Shown here: positions 8,097-17,295 of the stretch, in pieces
Position numbering within the stretch: position 1 is the first letter of the stretch
How the letters are laid out: each line of letters starts with the position of its first letter
From: Nitrospira sp.
GTDB taxonomy: Bacteria; Nitrospirota; Nitrospiria; Nitrospirales; Nitrospiraceae
NCBI GenBank assembly: GCA_030123625.1
Contig: CP126121.1
Span: 3,574,179-3,638,178 of the forward strand
DNA length: 64,000 bases
Direction of reading: 5' to 3'
Made by a program: the position numbers and the translations under genes
The notes under the pieces: generated by a model
Seen by the model: the letters and a program-made list of their open reading frames with translations, nothing else
The model's database searches: none
What the model was told of the DNA's origin: nothing

Positions 8097-8612
8097 ATGG
8101 AACAGGGAACAATCTCAAAGACGGATCGCCAATGGTATGCCCTCCAGACCCATTCCCGCCATGAGAAACAGGTTCGTGACCGACTGCGGGCAGTGGGGAT
8201 AGAACCTCTGCTTCCATTGGGCAAACAATGCCGCCAATGGTCCGACCGAAAAGTGTGGACGATGCTTCCGCTATTTAGTGGGTATTGCTTCGCCAACTTT
8301 GCGTTAGCCGGGAGTCTTGCCGTTCTCCAAACACCGGGCGTCGTTCGTATTGTAGGCACGTTAAGACCCGAACCCATTCCAGCTGAAGAGATCGCCGTTC
8401 TACAACGAGTTTCGACGGTCAACCCCATGATGGAACCGTGTGACTACCTCACTGAAGGCGCATGGGTCGAAGTGATACGAGGTCCGCTTGCTGGCCTCCG
8501 TGGCCAACTCGTACGGCGGATGAATCACCATGGATTGGTGATCCGCGCCTCCCTTTTGCAGCGAGCTGCGCTTATCCACATCGCGACCGACGAGGTTGCT
8601 CCCGTGCGGTGA
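8097..8612 (+). CDS. NusG/RfaH-family transcription antiterminator
   Basis: 171 aa from the ATG at 8097, which leaves about 11 residues before the conserved WYALQTHSRHEKQV. An in-frame ATG at 8037 would add 20 residues. The NGN domain spans about residues 12-105 (LFSGYCFANF, PGVVRIVG). A KOW-like segment follows (GAWVEVIRGPLAGLRGQLVR). These specialised NusG paralogues (UpxY, LoaP, RfaH types) ride on RNA polymerase and suppress premature termination in long polysaccharide operons. As the first gene of a ~45-kb EPS locus it is well placed for that role. No ops-type element could be assigned. Confidence 0.85.
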   Translation: MEQGTISKTDRQWYALQTHSRHEKQVRDRLRAVGIEPLLPLGKQCRQWSDRKVWTMLPLFSGYCFANFALAGSLAVLQTPGVVRIVGTLRPEPIPAEEIAVLQRVSTVNPMMEPCDYLTEGAWVEVIRGPLAGLRGQLVRRMNHHGLVIRASLLQRAALIHIATDEVAPVR

Positions 8613-8682
8613 ACCGCCATATTTTCTCTTCCCCTCCACTCGTTTTACGATGTGGGGCGACGATAGGGAAGAACCAGCAGTT

Positions 8683-8964
8683 ATGCTCAAATCCCGCTTT
8701 ACTCAAGATCAAATAAGAGCCATAGTCTCGGAACTAGTCGCTGGCCAGATGGCTGGAGAAATTTCTCGTCGGTATGGGATTTCTGTAAGTACCCTGTACC
8801 GCTGGCGGGCGAAGGTTGCCGGTGAACGACAACCGGATGATAAAGAGCGGTTACGTTCATTGGAGGATGAACATCGACGGCTGAAAAAGCAATTTGCTGA
8901 GCTTACGCTTGATTACGCAACACTTCGGGCTGCCTTGATCCGAGATGTGAGGGGAGACTGTTAG
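8683..8964 (+). CDS. Orphan IS3 OrfA-like helix-turn-helix protein
   Basis: 93 aa from the ATG at 8683; an in-frame ATG at 8650 would add 11 residues. Residues 4-45 (RFTQDQIRAIVSELVAGQMA, then EISRRYGISVSTLYRWRAK) form the HTH of IS3/IS911-type OrfA. It is followed by a leucine-rich coiled-coil segment (LRSLEDEHRRLKKQFAELTL). The usual OrfB integrase does not follow: the next gene is the Wza-like exporter only about 40 bases on, and no terminal repeats are visible. It may be a domesticated DNA-binding protein or a transposon remnant. Confidence 0.7.
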   Translation: MLKSRFTQDQIRAIVSELVAGQMAGEISRRYGISVSTLYRWRAKVAGERQPDDKERLRSLEDEHRRLKKQFAELTLDYATLRAALIRDVRGDC

Positions 8965-9001
8965 AGAATTAATGATGGTAATCGCCGGAAGTAATCAAAG
9001 A

Positions 9002-9610
9002 ATGCGCCTTTTTCTCAAATGGATCCTTGTAGTCCCTGTAGTGCTCGGGGTAGTGGGATGCGCCGAAATGAGGAGGGATTACGAAGTTGACCTGATCGCA
9101 CCGTCTGAATTTCCCCTCGGGCCAGAGGATGTGCTGAAAGTGACGGTCTGGAAGAGTCAGGACTTATCGGGCGAGGTGACGATTCGTCCGGATGGCACGA
9201 TCACATTGCCGCTTATCGGGGATGTGCCGGCCGCCGGTCTCCCTGCCAATGTTTTGGCGAAACGTATCGCCGATCGGCTCACAGAATACATATCGGCACC
9301 GATCGTCACGGTTCAAGTCAAGGAGGTCAACAGCTATTTCATCTATGTCTTAGGAGAAGTCGTGAAGCCGGGCAAGTATCCGTTGAAGTCCTATGCCAAC
9401 GTAATGCAAGGCATTTCATTGGCCGGCGGCTTCGCACCCTTTGCGAGCAAGAACAAGATCAAGGTGTTGCGCAATGTGAGCATTGGGCCCGAAGGGCATG
9501 AAAAGAAACGTCAGGTCGAAATTCCGGTGCACTATGATGATATTCTAAAAGGCACCGCCGTGCCGGGAAATTTCTTTCTGCGAAGCGGCGATGTCATCGT
9601 GGTGCCGTAG
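9002..9610 (+). CDS. Polysaccharide export lipoprotein (Wza/EpsE-like)
   Basis: 202 aa from the ATG at 9002 (the frame is open from 8972). A lipoprotein signal peptide ends in VVLGVVGC, so the Cys would be lipidated. The Poly_export domain follows (FPLGPEDVLKVTVWKSQDLS, then IRPDGTITLPLIGDV). An SLBB-like domain (FIYVLGEVVKPGKYPL, then ISLAGGFAPFASKNKI) is next. It forms the periplasmic/outer-membrane part of the EPS exit channel and works with the Wzc-like protein two genes on. It is shorter than E. coli Wza (~380 aa), as is common in XrtA-type EPS loci, and lacks a C-terminal amphipathic barrel helix. The outer-membrane exit may instead be the next gene. Confidence 0.92.
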   Translation: MRLFLKWILVVPVVLGVVGCAEMRRDYEVDLIAPSEFPLGPEDVLKVTVWKSQDLSGEVTIRPDGTITLPLIGDVPAAGLPANVLAKRIADRLTEYISAPIVTVQVKEVNSYFIYVLGEVVKPGKYPLKSYANVMQGISLAGGFAPFASKNKIKVLRNVSIGPEGHEKKRQVEIPVHYDDILKGTAVPGNFFLRSGDVIVVP

Positions 9611-10972
9611 GTGAGTGGAAGATGGCTCCTTGCGCATATGGCAAGCATCATCCTTGGGATGGGCTTCGGATGGTGTTCGCTAAGTCAGGCGCAAATGGGT
9701 GGGATGGGTGGGGGGATGGGGAGTGGGATCGGCGGAGGAATGCCGACTGTTCCAGGGACGCAGTTTGGCGGGGCGACTGATCCCAGCTCAATGCAAGCAG
9801 TGAATGGGTTGCGTCTTGTTCCTTCGGTCCAGATTTCCGAGCGGTATGACAGCAATGTGTTTTTTGCATCCAAGAGCCTGCTTCAGGGACTAAACCCTGC
9901 CGATTTTGTCACGACAGTCATGCCTCAAGTCCGAGGGTTGTATGCCGATTCTGAAAAGCTGGTGAAGGCGAACGTCGCCGTGGGGGCGGTCGGCAGTTAT
10001 TATGCGAACAATACCAATCTTAGTTATGTGGGCGCGAATGCCGGTGCTGTTCTAGATATCAGCGATCTGTTGAATCGATGGAGGCCGGGGGCAAGCTGGA
10101 CGGTGTCTGATACATTCTTTTATACCCCTCAACCTCCCGCATTTCTTCAAGGAGGCCCATCAGGGGAACAGGCAAATCCGTTGGTGGCAGGTTTCCAGGC
10201 GACACGTACCAACACAAACTCCAATAGCGTCAGCACCAGGTTCGAGCTTCCGCTCAACAGGACTGTGAATGTGAACGGAAGCTACACGAACAGTTTTATC
10301 CACTATGGGGCATCGCAAGTCTCGCAGGCGGCTACCCTGATTAGCCAAAACACCCACGCGTACACCGCTGGTATCTCAGCGCAGATCTCCCTTCAAGACA
10401 CCGTGAGACTAGACTTCATGGGTAACGAATTTGACCAAGGCAGACTAGGGTCTTTTAGTGCAAGGGGCGGTAGCATAGGCTTGGCCCATACGTTTTCGCA
10501 TGCAGTCAGCTTCAACGCGACCGGTGGTGTACAAGAGCTGTCGGGGGAATCAAATGAGGTGCGGTTTTCCACGGTTGCACCATTCGGCAGTCTGGCCCTC
10601 CTCTGGAAGGATACGACAACGTCGATTGCCCTCACATATCGGTCCGGTATTACTCCATCGTTTCAGTTCCGAAGCGCCGCTATGCTCAATCACTCGGTGT
10701 CGCTGAACGTGACTCAGAATACTCCAATCCGTGACTTGACCGGTCTGCTTACTGCGAACTATAGCACCGCCAACGAGTATGGGTCGAATTCAGGAACTGC
10801 CTTGTCCTGGACCACTGTGGGAGGAACGGTGGGTTTGCTCTATCGAGTTACCCAGAAGATATTTCTCACGTCGACCTATAGCTACCAAAACGTTGATAAC
10901 GTATTCCGAGGGACGCATTTTGCTTACGACAAGCACGTGGTCCAACTGAGCTTAGCTCAGTCCTTCTACTGA
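9611..10972 (+). CDS. EPS-locus outer-membrane beta-barrel protein
   Basis: 453 aa; the GTG start directly follows the upstream TAG. A signal peptide (LLAHMASIILGMGFGWCSLS) is followed by an unusual Gly/Met-rich stretch (residues about 29-45). The rest consists of alternating hydrophobic/polar strands such as VNVNGSYTNSFIHYG, with a terminal aromatic residue (QLSLAQSFY) as in outer-membrane barrels. The architecture and position match the EpsL-like or PEP-CTERM-associated outer-membrane proteins found between Wza-like and Wzc-like genes. Probable role: an outer-membrane component of EPS secretion. Confidence 0.8.
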   Translation: MSGRWLLAHMASIILGMGFGWCSLSQAQMGGMGGGMGSGIGGGMPTVPGTQFGGATDPSSMQAVNGLRLVPSVQISERYDSNVFFASKSLLQGLNPADFVTTVMPQVRGLYADSEKLVKANVAVGAVGSYYANNTNLSYVGANAGAVLDISDLLNRWRPGASWTVSDTFFYTPQPPAFLQGGPSGEQANPLVAGFQATRTNTNSNSVSTRFELPLNRTVNVNGSYTNSFIHYGASQVSQAATLISQNTHAYTAGISAQISLQDTVRLDFMGNEFDQGRLGSFSARGGSIGLAHTFSHAVSFNATGGVQELSGESNEVRFSTVAPFGSLALLWKDTTTSIALTYRSGITPSFQFRSAAMLNHSVSLNVTQNTPIRDLTGLLTANYSTANEYGSNSGTALSWTTVGGTVGLLYRVTQKIFLTSTYSYQNVDNVFRGTHFAYDKHVVQLSLAQSFY

Positions 10973-10992
10973 AGACTAGCGAGATCGCTCAC

Positions 10993-13311
10993 ATGCAATC
11001 ACTGACTCAAGAAGATCTGCTCCGGATACCGCTGAAGAGAAAGTGGTGGATCATTGTGAGTATCGCCGTTTGCCTGCCTCTGGCCTACGGAGTTTGGAAA
11101 ATCTTTCCTAAGATATATAAATCTACCGTTATTGTGACGATCGATAGCCCGAAAGTGGCGAAGGATTACGTGAAAGGCTTGGGAGGGTCGGAGGCGAAAG
11201 GGTTCGAAGACCCAACGACTCTTGCCATGCAACAAATCATGCTCGGTCTTACGAATAAATCCGTGTTGCTCCCTATCATCGAGAGTATCAATCCGTATCC
11301 GGCCAGTGGAGACCAAACAGCGGAGTCCTTGATGAAGCGCCTGCGAAAGGCCGTCACCGTCGCAAAGCCAAAAGACGGCGTCGGCATTGGGATTTCTTTC
11401 CAACACTCTGATCCCTCTGTGGCCCAAGCCGTGACGGCTCTTCTTGTCGTCAAGCTGCAGGAGGACACTGCGAAGCGCCGAGAAGGATTGATAGAGACGA
11501 CCACCGAGTTTCTGTCCGCTGAGCTGAATCGGATGAAAGCGGAACTTGAGGCCAAGGAACAGGCGATTTCGGATTTTAAACAGACTCATATCGGCGAATT
11601 GCCTGACCAGATGGAGACGAACCTGCGTACGCTCGATCGGTTGCAAGCCGACCTTACGACGTCCAGTGAATCCTTGAATAAGGCGGGTGAACGGCTTACA
11701 GCGTTGGAAAAAGCGATCAGGGAATATTCTGATCTTGGGTCAGCCGATGTGGGTTCCGCTGAGAGGATCGAGCGAATGAGTGACACCAGGCCTCTCGGCC
11801 CTCGCGGTGCCAGATTGGAGGAATTGAAGCAAAAGTTGAATGAGCTCTTAGGAATTTACAAGGAGAGCTATCCGGACGTGGTCCACCTCCGAGAGGAAAT
11901 TCGCCGCTTGGAGTCGGAACCACGATCGGTTGATAACGATCAACCGGGTATGGAAGAGACGACAGGCGGACGGGCTGAGGGCGGCGGCAGAACGGTCCGT
12001 AAGCCGATCGATCCATTCTTGAGAGAACTGATGAAGGAGCGCAACGAGGTCAAGAGTGAGATAGCCTTTCTCAAGGAAAAGCAGGCGAATACGGTTCGGC
12101 ACATCAAACAGCTCGAGGCTCATGTCCAACGTACGCCCGCGGCAGAACAGCGCCTCGCAATTCTCATTCGAGACTATGAAAACCTCCAGAAGGGGTATCA
12201 ATCTCTGCTTGATAAGCGGACGAATGCCAGAATTGTGGAGAATTTTGAGAGTCGTCAGTTTGGCGAGCAATATCGAATCATAGAGCCGGCAAACTTTCCC
12301 TATGGCGAAGAACCACCGACACTCGTCCATTTCCTACTTGGAGGGCTTGTGCTGGGCTGTGCCATTGGTTTGGGAGGAGCGATTGGGGTGGAACTTTTGA
12401 AACCAGGGTTTCGCCGCCCGGAGGAAGTCGAGAATTATCTTGGCCTCCCTGTCATCGCATCGATCCCTCCGTTCGATACGAGGAAGATCGAAATGGGTTC
12501 GACGCGGCCACTCGCACTCCTGACTGGACCAAGGACCGGTGACGGGATTCTTGGGCCTGCTCCATCACTGTATGGGTATGGAAGGAGATGGATGGGCGCC
12601 GGATCCCGCACCAAGAGGGCGATGCTCACAGGCTGGTCCCAAAAGTCTCACTTGATCGCAAAGTGGGAGCCCAACTCTATCATTGCTGAGCAATACCGAG
12701 TGGCATCGACGCGATTGCTGTTGATGAGGGCCGAAAAGAAAAATGGGGTTACCCTTGTGGCCAGCAGCATAATGGGGGAGGGGAAAACAACCACGGCGGT
12801 AAATCTTGCCTATGTCTTGGCCCATGACCTGAAGAAATCTACACTTCTGATCGATTGCGATTTCAAGCGCCCCATGGTGCACGAATATATGGATATTCCG
12901 GTCGAACCAGGCCTCAGTGAGGCTAAATTGGGGCAAGACAGCCTTGAGAATTGTATTCACCCCTACGACGGTATCCCTCTCTCAATTTTGCCGTGCGGGG
13001 ATTCGAAGATAAGACCTACCAGTATTTCCGGGATTCAGTATGTGAAGCAGATCTTGCCGGAGCTGAGAGCCCGCTACGACCATATAATTTTGGATGGACC
13101 GCCTGTATTGACGCTTGCGGACGTCAATATCCTCAGCAGTATGGCGGATCAAGTGATCTTTATGGTGCGAGCCGGCGTGACGAGTCAGGACATGGTACGC
13201 AAGGCGGTGAAACAGCTTAGTGTCGATAGCGATGCCATTGGAGTTGTCTTGACGCAGGTGGAAATGGAGTTTGCGCCCTACCTCATGTACGAAACAAGCG
13301 GAACCATGTGA
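10993..13311 (+). CDS. Wzc-like chain-length determinant fused to BY-kinase
   Basis: 772 aa. The Wzz domain has TM helix 1 near residues 17-35 (WWIIVSIAVCLPLAYGVW), a long periplasmic coiled-coil region (about 160-430) and TM helix 2 near 450-475 (LLGGLVLGCAIGLGGAIGV). The cytoplasmic bacterial tyrosine kinase domain has Walker A (IMGEGKTTTAVNL, about 594), Walker A' (LLIDCDFKRP) and Walker B (HIILDGPP). It sets EPS chain length and gates export with the Wza-like protein. The C-terminal tail has only two Tyr (PYLMYETS) rather than a long Tyr cluster. The phosphatase domain fused to the ATP-grasp protein at 41390 is a possible partner. Confidence 0.93.
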   Translation: MQSLTQEDLLRIPLKRKWWIIVSIAVCLPLAYGVWKIFPKIYKSTVIVTIDSPKVAKDYVKGLGGSEAKGFEDPTTLAMQQIMLGLTNKSVLLPIIESINPYPASGDQTAESLMKRLRKAVTVAKPKDGVGIGISFQHSDPSVAQAVTALLVVKLQEDTAKRREGLIETTTEFLSAELNRMKAELEAKEQAISDFKQTHIGELPDQMETNLRTLDRLQADLTTSSESLNKAGERLTALEKAIREYSDLGSADVGSAERIERMSDTRPLGPRGARLEELKQKLNELLGIYKESYPDVVHLREEIRRLESEPRSVDNDQPGMEETTGGRAEGGGRTVRKPIDPFLRELMKERNEVKSEIAFLKEKQANTVRHIKQLEAHVQRTPAAEQRLAILIRDYENLQKGYQSLLDKRTNARIVENFESRQFGEQYRIIEPANFPYGEEPPTLVHFLLGGLVLGCAIGLGGAIGVELLKPGFRRPEEVENYLGLPVIASIPPFDTRKIEMGSTRPLALLTGPRTGDGILGPAPSLYGYGRRWMGAGSRTKRAMLTGWSQKSHLIAKWEPNSIIAEQYRVASTRLLLMRAEKKNGVTLVASSIMGEGKTTTAVNLAYVLAHDLKKSTLLIDCDFKRPMVHEYMDIPVEPGLSEAKLGQDSLENCIHPYDGIPLSILPCGDSKIRPTSISGIQYVKQILPELRARYDHIILDGPPVLTLADVNILSSMADQVIFMVRAGVTSQDMVRKAVKQLSVDSDAIGVVLTQVEMEFAPYLMYETSGTM

Positions 13312-13391
13312 TGCGCGGTTGAAGTGCAACGCTGCGTGTGAGCGTTACTTCTGCCGTTCGATAGGCGAAGCTTTCCTGCCGTCTCCAATGC

Positions 13392-13416
13392 CGCGACACC
13401 TGTACAAGGTGTCGCG
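13392..13416. repeat. 10-bp hairpin between Wzc-like and priming transferase genes
   Basis: CGCGACACCT and AGGTGTCGCG pair perfectly around the loop GTACA. No T-run follows, so it is at best a weak terminator. It may stabilise mRNA or be a protein-binding site. Confidence 0.55.
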
Positions 13417-13424
13417 CGATGATT

Positions 13425-13450
13425 GCCGAAATTCCCAGCCGAAATTCCCA
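13425..13450. repeat. Tandem 13-bp direct repeat
   Basis: GCCGAAATTCCCA occurs twice in immediate tandem (13425-13437 and 13438-13450), about 110 bases before the priming transferase start. It could be a slippage duplication or paired binding sites. Confidence 0.6.
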
Positions 13451-13560
13451 TAGGCCTGGGCAGATAGTGGCGTAATAACTTCAAGCGCTGGCCTTACTCG
13501 ATCGAATAGCCACCATTACTGTTTCTCCGCAACCACCTCTTGCACGGGGAATTAGAATTC

Positions 13561-14652
13561 ATGCCATTCACAACGATTGAAGTGATAAGAGATGAGGCTG
13601 CAGTGGAGCAGGGGTTGCCGTTGTGCCGCTTCACTGAGGAGCTGTATTCGACGTGGGGCATCCTAAACGCCCTGACTTTCAGGAGGCGGATGCTCATCTT
13701 GGGGGCAGGGAAGCTTGCCGGAGAACTCTGTCGAGCCATTCTCTCACAGCGATTTGGCCTCGTGGAAATTATCGGAGCGCTTGTCGGGGAAAATGAGCGA
13801 TTGGAGTGGAGCCCGAACATACCCGGCGTCATCGGCACTCATGGGCAGTTGGCGCAGATGGTAGAAGAACTGAGAATAAATACCATCGTGGTCTGTCTTG
13901 AAGATCGTCGCTCAGTGCTGCCGGTTGAACGGCTTCTCGATATGAAAGCAATGGGAATAGATGTTATTGACGGACATCAATTGTTCGAGGAAGTCTCAGG
14001 CCGCCTCTCGGTCGAATCACTTCGCCCGAGCGCGGTGATCTTTTCGGCCGGTTTTAAGCAGCGCATGGTCTCCCGTGCCATCAAACGGCTCGTTGATATC
14101 CTGGTTTCAATCAGCGGGTTGCTGATCATGTTGCCGTTATTCTTGCTCATTGCGGCACTGATCAAGATCGATTCGTCCGGACCGGTCATTTATCGCCAAA
14201 CCCGTGTCGGATTGCGTGGGCGCCCCTTTCTCATCTGGAAGTTTCGATCAATGCGGCAGGATGCGGAAAAGGCGGGACCTCAGTGGGCTCAAGCAGACGA
14301 TCCTCGGATTTCTCGCGTCGGGCGATGGCTGCGAAAGACTCGCCTTGATGAATTTCCTCAGCTGATCAATGTGTTAAAAGGAGAAATGAGTCTTGTCGGG
14401 CCTCGCCCTGAGCGACCGGTGTTCGTGCAAGACCTACGAAAAATCATTCCCTATTATGATTTGAGACACACGGTACGACCCGGCATCACAGGCTGGGCGC
14501 AGGTCAAATTTCGCTATGGGGCTTCTGAGGAAGATGCCCACATGAAGTTGCAATATGACCTCTACTACGTCAAGCGGCTATCGTTCGCGCTCGATATGAG
14601 AATTCTCGTGCAGACGACGCAAGTGATGTTGGCTGGAGAGGGAGCACGGTAA
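13561..14652 (+). CDS. Priming sugar transferase (EpsB/WbaP-type polyprenyl-P glycosyl-1-P transferase)
   Basis: 363 aa from the ATG at 13561. A Rossmann-like domain (RRMLILGAGKLAGELC) is at about 38-160. One hydrophobic helix near 177-200 (VSISGLLIMLPLFLLIAALI) precedes the catalytic domain (IWKFRSMRQDAEK, RLDEFPQLINVLKGEMSLVG, PRPERP). It transfers the first sugar-phosphate to undecaprenyl phosphate at the inner membrane. XrtA-associated relatives usually carry several N-terminal membrane helices; this one starts almost directly at the Rossmann domain, so it is shortened. It overlaps the deacetylase gene by one base (TAATG). Confidence 0.9.
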   Translation: MPFTTIEVIRDEAAVEQGLPLCRFTEELYSTWGILNALTFRRRMLILGAGKLAGELCRAILSQRFGLVEIIGALVGENERLEWSPNIPGVIGTHGQLAQMVEELRINTIVVCLEDRRSVLPVERLLDMKAMGIDVIDGHQLFEEVSGRLSVESLRPSAVIFSAGFKQRMVSRAIKRLVDILVSISGLLIMLPLFLLIAALIKIDSSGPVIYRQTRVGLRGRPFLIWKFRSMRQDAEKAGPQWAQADDPRISRVGRWLRKTRLDEFPQLINVLKGEMSLVGPRPERPVFVQDLRKIIPYYDLRHTVRPGITGWAQVKFRYGASEEDAHMKLQYDLYYVKRLSFALDMRILVQTTQVMLAGEGAR

Positions 14653-15596
14653 TGACTTTCGGCCGACAGAGTCAAGAGACGAGCATGCGACATGTCCTCT
14701 CTTTCGATGTGGAGGAGCATTTTCAGGTATCGGCCTTTTGGTCCGATTCTAGAAGGCAACAGTGGGATCGATTGGAAAGTCGCGTGGAGCAGAATACGCT
14801 CCGGCTCGCGGAGCTGCTGGCGCGGTTTGAGACAAGGGCTACATTTTTTGTTCTAGGATGGGTCGCGGAACGATATCCGGGGTTGGTCAAAGCATTGGCC
14901 AATCAGGGGCATGAAATTGCATCGCACGGTTACGGGCATGAGTTGGTCACTAATCAGACAGACAGTGAGTTTCGGGAAGACGTCAGGCGGGCAAAGTGCA
15001 TTTTAGAAGACGTGACAGGAGAGATGGTGTACGGCTATCGGGCACCCAGCTTCTCGATCACTGATCGGACCCCATGGGCGTTGGCGATTTTGGTCGAGGA
15101 AGGCTATCTCTACGACTCTAGTATCTATGCTCGATTCTCGCGTTCTGAGAAAGTAGGTACGGCAAGAGGTGTACACGAGATTACCACGACGGCAGGCAAC
15201 ATTATTGAAGTGGCGTTGCCTACGGCAGACCTATGTGGTCTTCAGCTCCCTATTGCTGGAGGAGGGTACTTTCGCCTCTTTCCCTACTCCGCCTCCAGGA
15301 TGTTCTTGAGACAGCTTGAGAGAGCAGGCACCCGGTGCATCATGTACCTGCATCCCTGGGAGATTGATCCCGACCAACCACGTATGGACGGGCCACTGGT
15401 TTCGAGGTTCCGTCACTATTTGAACCTCAAGAAAACCGAGCAGCGACTCCAATGTCTCTTGCGTGATTTTTCGTTTGCCCCTGTCGTGGAAATAGTTGAG
15501 CCAATCCACGAACTGGTCCAATCACGGCACAGTGCGGCAGCTTGTCAATCAGCAGCACCTAAGAATTGTGTCAGTTTGGACTATTCGGAGGAATAG
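14652..15596 (+). CDS. XrtA-type polysaccharide deacetylase (CE4 plus DUF3473)
   Basis: 314 aa; the start at 14652 has GGAGAGGGAG upstream. A later Met (MRHVLSFDVEEHF, 14685) is where homology begins. CE4 motifs are FDVEEHF (catalytic Asp), HEIASHGYGHEL (metal His pair) and YRAPSFSI. The C-terminal segment with YLHPWEIDPDQPR is typical of the DUF3473 domain in exosortase-associated deacetylases. No signal peptide is seen, so it probably acts on lipid-linked or cytoplasmic intermediates by removing N-acetyl groups. Confidence 0.92.
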   Translation: MTFGRQSQETSMRHVLSFDVEEHFQVSAFWSDSRRQQWDRLESRVEQNTLRLAELLARFETRATFFVLGWVAERYPGLVKALANQGHEIASHGYGHELVTNQTDSEFREDVRRAKCILEDVTGEMVYGYRAPSFSITDRTPWALAILVEEGYLYDSSIYARFSRSEKVGTARGVHEITTTAGNIIEVALPTADLCGLQLPIAGGGYFRLFPYSASRMFLRQLERAGTRCIMYLHPWEIDPDQPRMDGPLVSRFRHYLNLKKTEQRLQCLLRDFSFAPVVEIVEPIHELVQSRHSAAACQSAAPKNCVSLDYSEE

Positions 15597-15706
15597 CCGA
15601 CCCGGTTTCACCATGGCGACTTAAGTTTCGGTATCTCTCAAATGTTGATGGATCCTTGGATTGCCTTTCGGTTGTCCAATCCTCATCTATACCTTGGCAC
15701 AGTGTT

Positions 15707-17149
15707 ATGGATTACGTCTTGTTAGCCGGCATCTATGCGCTGGAGATCACATCAGGTATTCTGATTTTCGGTCTGTTCAAGAAAGGCGATCAACCACTTA
15801 GTGTGTTCTTGTCTACAACATCAGGCCGAGTGTTTCTCTTCGGTCTGATCGTTTGGGCAATCTCTGTTGCCATTATAGTATTCGAGTACATGAGAAGCCG
15901 GCGTGGGGGATTTGTCGGATTCCGAATGACCACCGTCCTTGGCGTCACACCTGTTGTCATAATTGTGTTGACGGTAGAACTCTCGATTCGTTTATTGTCA
16001 ACTTCGAGCATGTATGGAGAGATGTTCTTGGGGCTTCACCTACGGCCCCGGATTTGGGAGGACCAGGTTGCGCGCAACAGGGAAATCCTCAAGCGAATGT
16101 CAAGCGACGGATCATATCTCCAATATGATGACTATTTGGGCTGGAGTATCGGAGCGAACCGTCGAAGCGTTGACGGGATGTACCTCAGTAGCGCGGAGGG
16201 GGTTCGTAGTCCCACGGTAAATATGTCAATGCTCACGCAAGAATCCAGAGGTCGAATAGCCTTGATCGGCGACTCCTTTACGTTTGGAGAAGAAGTCAAG
16301 TTCGAGGAAACTTGGGGATACTTCCTACAGCAATATGTAGGAGACGAACGTCAGGTTCTCAACTATGGAGTTCCGGGCTATGGGTTAGATCAAGCCTATT
16401 TGAGATATCTCCGGGATGTGCGCCCATTGCATCCTGATATCATGGTAATTGGTTTGATCAGTCACGATATCGAACGTACCATGACCGTGTATAACTTTAT
16501 CAGCTTTCCTGAGTGGGAATTTCCTTTTGCGAAGCCTAGGTTCTCGTTCAGTAATGGAGATCTGGCCATATTGAATTCTCCGGTCCCTAGTCCGGAAGCG
16601 ATAACGAAATGGAGTTCGATCGGTCAACTGCCTTTTCTCGAATATGATAGAGGTTACCATGAAAGTGAGTGGGACTCGACCAAGCTCGATTGCTCCTATC
16701 TCTTCCGCTTTCTCACCTCAAAATTTCCTCGGTGGCCTGTCCGAAACGCGGAAGTTTCCGATCGCGTTCAAATCACCCTTAATAGCGAAATCTTGCTCAA
16801 ACTGATCAGTGTGGCGAGAGAAGACGGAACGCTTCCTATGGTGGTGTATTTTCCGACTCATGGTACGTTTGTGAGGATGTCATCGGAGATGACCCGGCAG
16901 GAGCTAGCGATAGATGTACTAGAATATTCCCGTGTTGAGTATAGCGATCTTACCTCCTGTCTTATGCAAGTGGACGACTCCGAGAGGTTTGTGCCGAGTA
17001 AGCGGCATTATTCGCCGGAAGCGAACATGTATGTGGCCAAGTGTATTGCCGAAGATATCGCGGATATGGAATCTATAGAATTGACGAGGTCTGGGAGAAA
17101 CACCTTGGTCAATGACCGAATTACGGCGAATCCCAATACATACATTTGA
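15707..17149 (+). CDS. Membrane-anchored SGNH/GDSL-like protein
   Basis: 480 aa from the ATG at 15707; the frame is open further upstream but overlaps the deacetylase. Three or four N-terminal membrane helices (YVLLAGIYALEITSGILIF, VFLFGLIVWAISVAIIVFEY, VLGVTPVVIIVLTVELSI) precede a periplasmic domain with the SGNH block-I motif IALIGDSFTFG near residue 184. Block-V-like SKRHYSPEAN lies near the end. Such proteins add or remove O-acetyl groups on surface polysaccharides. The C-terminal ~30 residues are unusual. A+T is higher than in flanking genes. Confidence 0.75.
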   Translation: MDYVLLAGIYALEITSGILIFGLFKKGDQPLSVFLSTTSGRVFLFGLIVWAISVAIIVFEYMRSRRGGFVGFRMTTVLGVTPVVIIVLTVELSIRLLSTSSMYGEMFLGLHLRPRIWEDQVARNREILKRMSSDGSYLQYDDYLGWSIGANRRSVDGMYLSSAEGVRSPTVNMSMLTQESRGRIALIGDSFTFGEEVKFEETWGYFLQQYVGDERQVLNYGVPGYGLDQAYLRYLRDVRPLHPDIMVIGLISHDIERTMTVYNFISFPEWEFPFAKPRFSFSNGDLAILNSPVPSPEAITKWSSIGQLPFLEYDRGYHESEWDSTKLDCSYLFRFLTSKFPRWPVRNAEVSDRVQITLNSEILLKLISVAREDGTLPMVVYFPTHGTFVRMSSEMTRQELAIDVLEYSRVEYSDLTSCLMQVDDSERFVPSKRHYSPEANMYVAKCIAEDIADMESIELTRSGRNTLVNDRITANPNTYI

Positions 17150-17295
17150 ACGTTCTCAACAGATTTCAGGGCATGTAGTTGCTGACCGATAACTGGGGTG
17201 GTTCCATTCCTGACCGCTGCTCGGTGACCTGAAGCTATTCCTGTGGCAATCCACTAGAGAGCAAAAAACTACTGTGAAGGGAAGGGGATAACGAT

